Of a stretch of 22,520 bases of DNA, positions 16,329-22,520 are shown piece by piece; position 1 is the first letter of the stretch; every line of letters begins with the position of its first letter. A program made the translations under genes and the position numbers. The notes below the pieces were generated by a model. That model was not told the origin of the DNA. It did not search any database and saw only the letters and a list, made by a program, of their open reading frames with translations. Origin of the DNA: an uncultured Acetatifactor sp. (GTDB lineage Bacteria > Bacillota > Clostridia > Lachnospirales > Lachnospiraceae); assembly GCA_910586775.1 (NCBI GenBank), contig CAJUJN010000039.1, positions 15,152-37,671 of the forward strand. Reading direction: 5' to 3'.

Positions 16329-17234
16329 ATGAATACAGAGGTCATAATTGCGGGAGTTCCGTTGAAGAATCCTGTCATGACGGCATCGGGAACTTTCGGC
16401 TCGGGGATGGAATATTCGGAATTTGTGGATCTGAACCGGCTCGGGGCCGTGGTGACCAAGGGTGTGGCCAATGTACCCTGGCCCGGGAATCCTACCCCCA
16501 GGGTGGCGGAGGTCTACGGCGGTATGCTCAATGCCATCGGGCTTCAGAACCCCGGCATTGATGTCTTTCTGGAGCGGGACATTCCTTTTCTGAAACAGTA
16601 CGATACCAAAGTCATTGTCAATGTCTGCGGCAGGACGGTGGAAGATTACGTTGAAGTAGCAGAACGGCTGGGGGAAGAGGCGGCAGTAGCCATGCTGGAG
16701 ATCAACGTCTCCTGTCCCAATGTAAAAGAGGGGGCCATTGCGTTCGGACAGAAAGCCGATGCCTTATTTCGCATTACACAGGAAATAAAAAAGTATGCAA
16801 AACAGCCTGTTATTATGAAATTAAGTCCCAATGTGACCGATATTACAGAGATGGCCAAAGCGGCGGAGGCAGCGGGTGCCGATGCGCTTTCCCTGATTAA
16901 TACCATCACCGGAATGAAGATTGATATCCACAGAAAGAAATTTGCCATTGCCAACAGGACCGGCGGTATGAGCGGCCCTGCCATAAAGCCCATTGCGGTG
17001 CGTATGGTGTATCAGGCTGCTCAGGCGGTGAAGATTCCCATTATCGGCATGGGAGGCATCGCAAACGGGGAAGATGCTGTCGAGTTCCTTCTGGCCGGTG
17101 CAAGCGCAGTCAGCGTGGGTGCCATGAATTTTGTCAATCCTTACACCACGGTGGAAGTGGTGAAAGGAATAGAGCATTATATGGAGCAGTACCATGTGGA
17201 AAATGTGACTGACCTGATCGGGGCGGTGTCCTGA
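16329..17234 (+). CDS. pyrD: Dihydroorotate dehydrogenase B, catalytic subunit (type 1B)
   Basis: 301 residues from ATG 16329 with AAGGAG nine bases upstream; the frame is open back to 16197 but those residues look non-native and have no binding site. Oxidises dihydroorotate to orotate with FMN, the fourth step of pyrimidine synthesis, as a complex with PyrK. Visible motifs: MTASGTFGSG (17-26), the FMN-contacting TKGV (43-46), the catalytic cysteine C129 in INVSCPNVKEG (Cys, not Ser, marks class 1), the substrate NTITG segment and the phosphate-binding GMGGIANGEDAVEFLLAGA. Cytosolic. No other pyr gene is adjacent and no PyrR-type attenuator is evident. Confidence 0.96.
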   Translation: MNTEVIIAGVPLKNPVMTASGTFGSGMEYSEFVDLNRLGAVVTKGVANVPWPGNPTPRVAEVYGGMLNAIGLQNPGIDVFLERDIPFLKQYDTKVIVNVCGRTVEDYVEVAERLGEEAAVAMLEINVSCPNVKEGAIAFGQKADALFRITQEIKKYAKQPVIMKLSPNVTDITEMAKAAEAAGADALSLINTITGMKIDIHRKKFAIANRTGGMSGPAIKPIAVRMVYQAAQAVKIPIIGMGGIANGEDAVEFLLAGASAVSVGAMNFVNPYTTVEVVKGIEHYMEQYHVENVTDLIGAVS

Positions 17235-17242
17235 CTTTATAT

Positions 17243-17272
17243 GGCATATAGCGGCGAATGCCTTCATATATA
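17243..17272 (+). promoter_or_regulatory. Candidate mother-cell (sigma E-type) promoter
   Basis: GGCATATA (17243-17250), a 14-bp spacer and CATATATA (17265-17272) resemble the SigE elements (ATA-centred -35, CATA-type -10) of spore formers. It lies 32 bp before the start codon of the SipL-like gene; sipL is under SigE control in Clostridioides difficile. The region is rich in TATA, so the match is suggestive only. Confidence 0.4.
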
Positions 17273-17304
17273 TTCTTATACGAGTATATATGGAGGTATT
17301 TTTT

Positions 17305-18855
17305 GTGGAGCTGATCAAGAGAAATATACATATGGACCGCACCAGAGTTCAGGCCGTTACCCAGTTTACCCTGGAGGATGATGTAAACCTGCCCGAGAAT
17401 AAACCGGACATAGCGGCCCTGAATCTGGAGAAGGGGGAAGTGCTGATCGACGAGATCAAGCCGGGGACGGATGCCGTCATAGTGCGGGGCAGACTTGTGT
17501 TTGTGGTGCTGTACCACACCCAGGAGGAGGGCAGCAATCTGGTGGTTCTGGAGGGAAGGCTTCCCTTTGAGGAAAAGGTCAATATCCAGGGGGTAGTGCC
17601 CGGGGATGCCGTGACGGTGGACGGGAACGTAGAGGATCTCACCCTGAATATGATCAATTCCCGAAAACTGAACATTCAGTCCCTGGTCACCATGACCGCC
17701 AAAGTGGAGGAGCTTTACGACGAGGAAGCGCCCATCGGCATCCATGGAGATGAGAAGGTGGAATACCGCCGCATGCCTCTGAACCTGGCCCAGATCGCCA
17801 TCTGTAAAAACGATATTTTCCGCCTGAAGGAGGAGGTGGCTCTTCCATCCAATTACCCTAATATTTTCCAGATCCTCTGGAACCATATTTCCCTGGGCGA
17901 TGTGGAATTCAAGGTGATGGAGGAGAAGATTACCATCTCAGGGGATATCCATCTTTTCATTTTATATGAGGGAGAGGGGGAGGACCACCCATGCCGGTGC
18001 TTTGAGACCGCGCTTCCGTTCAGCGGTGTCCTGGAATGCCACGGCTGCAGGGAAGGAATGCTGCCGGATATCCGATACCGCTTAGGACAGCAGGAGCTGG
18101 CGGTGCGCCCTGATTTTGATGGGGAGGAACGCAATGTGGGGCTGGAACTGGTTCTGGAGATTTCCATCCGTATCTACGAAGAGGAGAAGGTGGAAATCAT
18201 TTCCGATATGTACGGGGTATCCAGGGAAATCGATACCGTAACCCACAGGGCAAATCTGCGCAGATTGCTGTCAAAGGTGACGGGCAAGACAAAGGTGACG
18301 GACCATATCCATGTCAGCGGAGGAACCGTGCTTCAGCTGCTGCACAGTGAAGGCACTGTCACCCTGGAACAGCAGGGCACAGTGGAAAACGGCATTCTGC
18401 TGCAGGGGAGCGTTCTGGTGAAGGTGATGTACATCACAGGGGAGGACGAGTCGCCCTATGGCAGCGCACAGGCCCAGATTCCCTACCAGTATACGCTGGA
18501 GGTGCCCGATATCGCCCCTGAGGACATGGGAGAGGTGCATGCAGAGGTGGAACAGCTTCAGGCCACCATGCTGGACGGCGAGGAGATGGATGTGAAGGCT
18601 GTCTTAAGCTTTTCCACGGTGGTATTCAAAAATATTCCGGTGAACCTGATCAGCCAGGTGAACGTGTCGGAACTGGACAGCAGCAAGATGAGCAGTCTGC
18701 CGGGTATGGTGGTTTACATGGTAAAGGATGGGGATAATCTCTGGAATATCGGGAAGAAGTATTATGTTCCGGTGGATACGCTGCGGGAACTGAATGCTCT
18801 TGACAGCGATGAGCTGAAGACGGGGCAGAAGCTTCTGATCGTAAAAGGTGGATGA
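17305..18855 (+). CDS. SipL-like spore morphogenesis protein (DUF3794 repeats plus LysM)
   Basis: 516 residues from GTG 17305, eight bases after GGAGG (17292-17296). The in-frame ATG at 17290 overlaps that binding site and is rejected. The chain has roughly three DUF3794-type beta domains: about 15-135 (DDVNLPENKPDI), 180-305, and 320-450. They are followed by a C-terminal LysM domain at 469-514 (VVYMVKDGDNLWNIGKKYY...LKTGQKLLIV). This is the architecture of C. difficile SipL, a mother-cell protein that uses its LysM domain to bind SpoIVA and anchor the coat to the forespore. There is no signal peptide, in keeping with a mother-cell cytosolic location. The candidate SigE promoter agrees. Other DUF3794/LysM proteins of unknown role exist, so the exact orthology is likely but not certain. 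Confidence 0.82.
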   Translation: MELIKRNIHMDRTRVQAVTQFTLEDDVNLPENKPDIAALNLEKGEVLIDEIKPGTDAVIVRGRLVFVVLYHTQEEGSNLVVLEGRLPFEEKVNIQGVVPGDAVTVDGNVEDLTLNMINSRKLNIQSLVTMTAKVEELYDEEAPIGIHGDEKVEYRRMPLNLAQIAICKNDIFRLKEEVALPSNYPNIFQILWNHISLGDVEFKVMEEKITISGDIHLFILYEGEGEDHPCRCFETALPFSGVLECHGCREGMLPDIRYRLGQQELAVRPDFDGEERNVGLELVLEISIRIYEEEKVEIISDMYGVSREIDTVTHRANLRRLLSKVTGKTKVTDHIHVSGGTVLQLLHSEGTVTLEQQGTVENGILLQGSVLVKVMYITGEDESPYGSAQAQIPYQYTLEVPDIAPEDMGEVHAEVEQLQATMLDGEEMDVKAVLSFSTVVFKNIPVNLISQVNVSELDSSKMSSLPGMVVYMVKDGDNLWNIGKKYYVPVDTLRELNALDSDELKTGQKLLIVKGG

Positions 18856-18884
18856 GGGGGACAAATCCGGTATCCGCTTGAAAG

Positions 18885-18927
18885 AAACGACGATTTGGGA
18901 CTTTATCAGTCTCTTTCGTCGTTTTTT
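18885..18927 (+). terminator. Intrinsic terminator after the SipL-like gene
   Basis: A 9-bp perfect stem, AAACGACGA (18885-18893) with TCGTCGTTT (18916-18924), has a loop with its own small hairpin (GACT-TTATC-AGTC) and runs into a T tract ending at 18927. It starts 30 bases after the stop codon. Confidence 0.8.
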
Positions 18928-18974
18928 CCTGTTTTAAGAAGCCGTATTTTTATCCTCTCCCACCGCACTGAAGG

Positions 18975-18994
18975 CTTAATGCGCCTGCATTAAG
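18975..18994 (+). promoter_or_regulatory. Palindromic site upstream of the amidase gene
   Basis: CTTAATGC and its exact complement GCATTAAG surround GCCT. Related half-sites (CTTATGC, TCTTAAT) follow within 25 bp in an AT-rich stretch leading to the amidase gene. This looks like an operator for a dimeric repressor or activator; the regulator is unknown and no clear SigA promoter is visible beside it. Confidence 0.4.
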
Positions 18995-19097
18995 ATATCT
19001 TATGCAAATCTTAATAATTTAATAAACAAGTATGATACATTTCTGCCTTATATTATCCTTATACAACATAGCTTGAAAAATAGGACGAGGTGGAGAA

Positions 19098-20657
19098 ATG
19101 CAGAGACAGGATAACTATGCGCGGAGAAGGGAAGACTATGAGGGAACCAGTGTGAAGAGGAATCCGTATCTGGTGAGTTATGAAGGACAACGCAGCCGTC
19201 AGGGGCGGGAACGGCAGTCATATGGTAAAGCAGCCTCAGGACAGAGTTCCGGCGCAATATCCGTCTATGGGTACGGCAGTGAAGAGGAAGAAATGCCGGT
19301 TGGCAGAAGGACATTCGCGGAACAGGAAGGACCTGTTCGCAGAAATGCGTCTGTAAGGGAGGTTTCGGCTCGCAGAAGGGTATCCACAGGGGAAGAAGCA
19401 CCCGTCCGCAGAAAAGTATCCGTAAGAACAGAAGAGCAGTTCTGCACTTATGATAATGAATCCGTCGGATATCGTAAGGAAACCCGCGGCGGGGGAGGCA
19501 GGGCTGACCTGGATATAATCGGATTGGACGAGCCTGCAGCTCACAGGCGTGCGCATTGCGGGCCCGATGTGGCGGCGGTAACAGGCCGCCGAAGCAGACC
19601 ATACGGAGAGAGCGGGGGAAGCCGCCAGCCTGCGGTATATGAAAATTCCGGCCGCAGACCCGGAAGGGAGGAAATTTCGGAAAATGCTGTATATGAGGTG
19701 AGGCTTCACCGCAACTTCACGGATACGGCAGGAGCCCGTATTGCGGCGCAGGGAGGTAACAATGGCCGCAGCTCCAGGCGTGAGCCTGATTCCGGAACTG
19801 CATCATACAGGCAAATCCCTGACCGGAGCCGTGTTGCAGAAAATAGCTCCCGAAACAGGGGATATACACGAACTACGGCAGTGCGTTCCGGACAGGCGCG
19901 TCAGACCAGACCGGAAGTGGGGACTGCGGTGAGGCGTACCAATGCCAGGCGCAGAAAGCGTGTCATGAGGCAGCGGTTGATGGTGAGTGTATGGGCTCTG
20001 TGTATCATTGCGTTAGGCGCAGCTTTTGTGATCAGGAACCACCGTGCGGAAGCTGCGGGAAATGCGCAGGAAAATGATGCCGGTGGTCTGTCAGGCCTGG
20101 CCGGCGGAGCCATGGGACAGCAGACATCCGGTCGGTTGGTTCAGGGGCTTCCGGCGGAGGTGTACGAGAAACATCCCGACTGGGAGGAGAATTTTCTGAC
20201 GCCGAACGAATATTCCAGGCCCGGGGATGCATTGGAATCGGTTACAAATGTATTCGTACACTATACTGCAAATCCCGGTACCAGTGCAGCACAGAACCGC
20301 AGCTATTTTGAGCAGCAGAAGGATACGCATGAAGCCAGCGTCAGCGCTCATTTCATCATCGGCTACAATGGAGAAATCATTCAGTGTGTGCCCCTGGACG
20401 AGATTGCCTATGCCGTGATGACACGGAATTATGACTCTGTTTCCATAGAATGCTGCTATAAAGCCCAGGACGGTTCCTTTACCCAGGAGACCTATGATTC
20501 CCTGATTTCGCTGTTGGCATGGCTGACGGACGCTTACGGCCTGGATACGGAGGATATTCTGCGCCATTATGACTGCGGAGGCAAGAAATGTCCTCTTTAT
20601 TACACGGAACATGAAGATGCCTGGGAGCGATTGAAAAAGGACGTGGACAATCTGTAG
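19098..20657 (+). CDS. Membrane-anchored N-acetylmuramoyl-L-alanine amidase (Amidase_2) with long basic tail
   Basis: 519 residues, ATG with GAGGTGGAG. Residues 1-290 are a hydrophilic, Arg/Gly/Ser-rich and probably disordered region, cytosolic by the positive-inside rule. It includes a degenerate 11-12-residue repeat (RRxxSV-type motifs at about 69, 81, 92, 104). One membrane segment follows (about 294-312). A short linker then leads to an extracellular Amidase_2 domain (about 375-515) with the expected zinc ligands: H388 in VHYTANPG, H490 in RHYD and C498 in KKCP. It should cut the bond between MurNAc and L-alanine, or hold peptidoglycan. A basic cytosolic tail of this length is not usual for the family and could bind nucleic acid or a kinase. 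It stands alone between a terminator and rpe. Confidence 0.85.
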   Translation: MQRQDNYARRREDYEGTSVKRNPYLVSYEGQRSRQGRERQSYGKAASGQSSGAISVYGYGSEEEEMPVGRRTFAEQEGPVRRNASVREVSARRRVSTGEEAPVRRKVSVRTEEQFCTYDNESVGYRKETRGGGGRADLDIIGLDEPAAHRRAHCGPDVAAVTGRRSRPYGESGGSRQPAVYENSGRRPGREEISENAVYEVRLHRNFTDTAGARIAAQGGNNGRSSRREPDSGTASYRQIPDRSRVAENSSRNRGYTRTTAVRSGQARQTRPEVGTAVRRTNARRRKRVMRQRLMVSVWALCIIALGAAFVIRNHRAEAAGNAQENDAGGLSGLAGGAMGQQTSGRLVQGLPAEVYEKHPDWEENFLTPNEYSRPGDALESVTNVFVHYTANPGTSAAQNRSYFEQQKDTHEASVSAHFIIGYNGEIIQCVPLDEIAYAVMTRNYDSVSIECCYKAQDGSFTQETYDSLISLLAWLTDAYGLDTEDILRHYDCGGKKCPLYYTEHEDAWERLKKDVDNL

Positions 20658-20737
20658 AATCTTTGTTAAAATAGAACTTGTCGGCAGATGACGCGGAATA
20701 AAAAGGGTGTGCGGCTGCTGCGGACAAGGAGGGCAGG

Positions 20738-21388
20738 ATGAATATATTATCTCCGTCTATTTTGGCAGCTGATTTCAGCAGGCTTGGAGAGCAGATCAAA
20801 GAGGTGGAACACGCCGGAGCAAAGTATCTGCATATAGATGTGATGGATGGGGTTTTTGTACCGGATATTTCTTTCGGGATGCCGGTGATCTCCTCAATCA
20901 GAAAGTGTACCGATATCGTATTTGACGTCCATCTGATGATAGACAGGCCGGAACGCTACATAAAGGAATTCGCCGACTGCGGTGCGAATCTGATCAATTT
21001 TCACCTGGAAGCCACAGAGGATGTGGTCGGTACCATACAGCGTATCCGCTTCCTGGGCAGGAGAGTGGGCATTACCATCAGTCCGGAGACCCCGGCCAGG
21101 GCGGTGGAGCCTTATCTGAAGCTGGTGGACATGGTGCTGGTCATGACGGTGAAGCCGGGTTTCGGGGGGCAAAATCTGATACCGGAGTGCCTGGATAAGG
21201 TGAGAGAGGTTCGGGCCATGGTGCTGGGGAAGGGGCTCCGTACGGACATCGAGGTGGACGGCGGTATCCGGGTTGACAATGTGAATCTGGCGCTGGAAGC
21301 GGGAGCCAATGTAATTGTGGCAGGCTCGGCAGTGTTTAAAAATTGTATTTCCGATAATGTGCGGGATTTTCTGGAGAAGATGCGGTAG
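20738..21388 (+). CDS. rpe: Ribulose-phosphate 3-epimerase
   Basis: 216 residues, the family's normal length; ATG with AAGGAGG. Interconverts ribulose 5-phosphate and xylulose 5-phosphate in the pentose phosphate pathway, in the cytosol. TIM-barrel with metal ligands and catalytic acids visible: H32 and D34 (HIDVMDG), H65 (DVHLM) and D174 (EVDGGI). The phosphate-binding segments are VKPGFGGQ (138-145) and GSAVF near the end. It is not next to rsgA or thiN, its usual partners in Firmicutes. Confidence 0.96.
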   Translation: MNILSPSILAADFSRLGEQIKEVEHAGAKYLHIDVMDGVFVPDISFGMPVISSIRKCTDIVFDVHLMIDRPERYIKEFADCGANLINFHLEATEDVVGTIQRIRFLGRRVGITISPETPARAVEPYLKLVDMVLVMTVKPGFGGQNLIPECLDKVREVRAMVLGKGLRTDIEVDGGIRVDNVNLALEAGANVIVAGSAVFKNCISDNVRDFLEKMR

Positions 21389-21405
21389 AGACATCGCTCT
21401 GAGTT

Positions 21406-21435
21406 ACGGTTTTCGGGATGCAGCATACCGTTTTT
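21406..21435 (+). terminator. Weak terminator candidate after rpe
   Basis: ACGGT (21406-21410) and ACCGT (21427-21431) form a short 5-bp stem running into five T. A rival pairing, GCAGC (21420-21424) with GCTGC (21438-21442), extended by CTGAG/CTCAG, crosses it, so the two folds exclude each other. This could be an attenuator or simply a poor terminator. 21447-21549 shows no gene. Confidence 0.35.
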
Positions 21436-21549
21436 CCGCTGCTCAGAAGTGCAGGTACAATCGCCCTTCGGGTGGAATTTATTAAAATTGAATAAGGCAT
21501 AAGGCTTTGGAGGATTTCTGCCGACAATCATGGTAAGACAGATTATAAG

Positions 21550-21647
21550 GAAATGTCTACAGATAACGGGTACGGGCTGACGGCAATTTTTCCCGCAGTT
21601 ATGAGTTTTTTTCTAAACAGGAAGTATCCGTTATTTCCGACAGTTTC
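21550..21647 (+). ncRNA. Structured inverted-repeat element, copy B
   Basis: 98 nt, the same length as the element at 1481-1578. Outer arms: GAAA-TGTC (21550-21557) with GACA-g-TTTC (21639-21647). The main stem, AGATAACGGGTAC (21561-21573) with GTATCCGTTATTT (21624-21636), is 13 bp including two G-T pairs. The single-stranded tac (21558) and cc (21637) match the tac/tcc of copy A. Only the ATAAC/GTTAT base of the stem is shared; the upper stem differs but remains paired. It lies 70 bp before the start of the last gene, in the same orientation. A partial 3'-end-like sequence (CCGACAAT, then ATAAGGAAA) precedes it near 21523. Being a leader element of the last gene is inference. Confidence 0.55.
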
Positions 21648-21717
21648 TCAGGGAAATGGAAATCGGGGAAAGCGGTTGCAGGAGAAGGCCGGACCGCAGG
21701 AGGAGAGGAGGCGGCCC

Positions 21718-22461
21718 ATGCAGTTTAACGGAATCGGAAGCGGACATGATTCGGAGATACATCATATTACGAAGTGTATGCACGACCATGACCATTATAA
21801 GAAACAGGAAGGCGCCGCCAGTGCTGGGGCTGCCGGAATGGAAGCGCAGGCGATGGAAATGATGCAGAAACAGGAGGGAGAACTGTCTCTGTCGGCCTGG
21901 CTGGATAAGATGCTGGGAAACGGGAAACGTTTTCTTCATGGAATCTGGAACGGCGGAGGGGAAGGGACGCCGGGGAGTGACAGTGGGGAAGCGGATGCCG
22001 CCCAGGTAATGGCGCAGGTCGGAGATGTGAGTACGACAGCCCGGTCCGGTGTCAGTTCGTCGGGGCAGGACAATCAGCAGCCGGATATGCATTCGGCAGC
22101 GCATGTCTCTCAGGTTGCGGCGGCTTCCACGACGGTACCTCTGCCGAAGACAATTCAGGACAATCCCTATTTCTCCGCAATAGAAAGCGCCGGTGGGCAG
22201 GAGACTCTGCTGCAGAAGATGCGGGTGAAATTCAAGGATATCACAGGACAGCTGTCAGGGCATCTTCCCGGGAAATTTTTCAGTGCGCAGAACCGGAATT
22301 CCTTTCAGGCGAAGCAGGAGAGGCCGAAGGAGGATTTGCGCAAACACAGCAGGTTCCGTGGGGATAAGCTGGAAATTGACTGTATTCTTACGGATGACAG
22401 TTATCTGCTCGACTCTTATGACAGAAAAGGGGAATACAGCAAACTATCTGCAAAAAAGTAA
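21718..22461 (+). CDS. Unrecognised protein with His-rich N-terminus
   Basis: 247 residues from ATG 21718, which has a strong AGGAGAGGAGG upstream. The open frame reaches back to 21553, but that ATG lies inside the structured element and has no binding site. There is no signal peptide or membrane segment. Residues 10-26 hold six histidines (10, 15, 16, 22, 24, 26) plus C20, a possible metal site. Residues 30-60 are Ala/Met/Gln/Glu-rich and likely helical, 80-140 are Gly/Ser/Ala-rich and likely disordered, and the C-terminus is basic then ends in an ordered-looking stretch (DDSYLLDSYDRKGEYSKL, 226-243). I do not recognise the family. The calcium-binding protein at the left end also lacks a signal and neighbours the other copy of the element; a link is speculative. 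Confidence 0.7.
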   Translation: MQFNGIGSGHDSEIHHITKCMHDHDHYKKQEGAASAGAAGMEAQAMEMMQKQEGELSLSAWLDKMLGNGKRFLHGIWNGGGEGTPGSDSGEADAAQVMAQVGDVSTTARSGVSSSGQDNQQPDMHSAAHVSQVAAASTTVPLPKTIQDNPYFSAIESAGGQETLLQKMRVKFKDITGQLSGHLPGKFFSAQNRNSFQAKQERPKEDLRKHSRFRGDKLEIDCILTDDSYLLDSYDRKGEYSKLSAKK

Positions 22462-22476
22462 TATTTAAAGTTACTG

Positions 22477-22504
22477 TTCACTGGCCCCATTAGGCCATTG
22501 TGAA
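22477..22504. repeat. Hairpin at the right window edge
   Basis: TTCAC-TGGCC (22477-22486), a 6-nt loop, GGCCA-TT-GTGAA (22493-22504): a stem of about ten pairs with a 2-nt bulge. It lies 15 bp after the last stop codon. No T run follows within the window, so it is either a terminator without a tract or the start of a repeat continuing to the right. Confidence 0.45.
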
Positions 22505-22520
22505 AAGTGCTGAAATTTAT

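Overview
The window looks like chromosomal DNA of a spore-forming Clostridia, most likely a Lachnospiraceae. The evidence is strong AGGAGG-type ribosome binding sites, moderate GC, a class I lysyl-tRNA synthetase, PyrK/PyrD of the NAD-linked type 1B, a DnaD/DnaI-type helicase-loader operon, a SipL-like DUF3794/LysM spore protein and a SpoIIQ-like protein. I found 16 protein genes, no rRNA or tRNA, no insertion sequence and no CRISPR array.

Layout. 1-125 is a 19-bp tandem repeat whose core matches a Spo0A box. 274-4384 (+): an EF-hand-like calcium-binding protein, a SpoIIQ-like degenerate LytM membrane protein with a plausible forespore promoter, and an amidohydrolase. 4507-7385 (+): a two-gene membrane operon, a DUF6020 multi-pass protein translationally coupled to an acyltransferase-3. 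7462-12634 (-): prs, a DnaI/DnaC-like helicase loader, a DnaD-domain protein and murC, convergent with the preceding block. 13056-17234 (+): class I lysS with a C-terminal tRNA-binding domain, then pyrK and pyrD. 17305-21388 (+): the SipL-like protein, a membrane-anchored N-acetylmuramoyl-L-alanine amidase with a long basic tail, and ribulose-phosphate 3-epimerase. 21718-22461 (+): an unrecognised protein.

The genes are mostly core functions: helicase loading, PRPP and pyrimidine synthesis, cell wall, translation and sporulation. prs makes the PRPP used in nucleotide synthesis and shares a strand and probable transcript with the helicase loader; pyrK/pyrD are a short distance away. SpoIIQ-like and SipL-like proteins would act in engulfment and coat assembly on opposite sides of the outer forespore membrane.

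The most interesting parts are non-coding. (1) Two 98-nt elements, at 1481-1578 and 21550-21647, share conserved ends but have different, compensated stem sequences, as a structured RNA family or mobile palindromic repeat would. (2) Six DnaA-box 9-mers, three of them perfect, lie in 125 bp between murC and the helicase-loader operon. (3) A 92-nt multi-segment hairpin sits between the DnaD-like and DnaI-like genes. (4) The Spo0A-box-like array lies at the left edge. (5) A gene remnant lies between murC and lysS.
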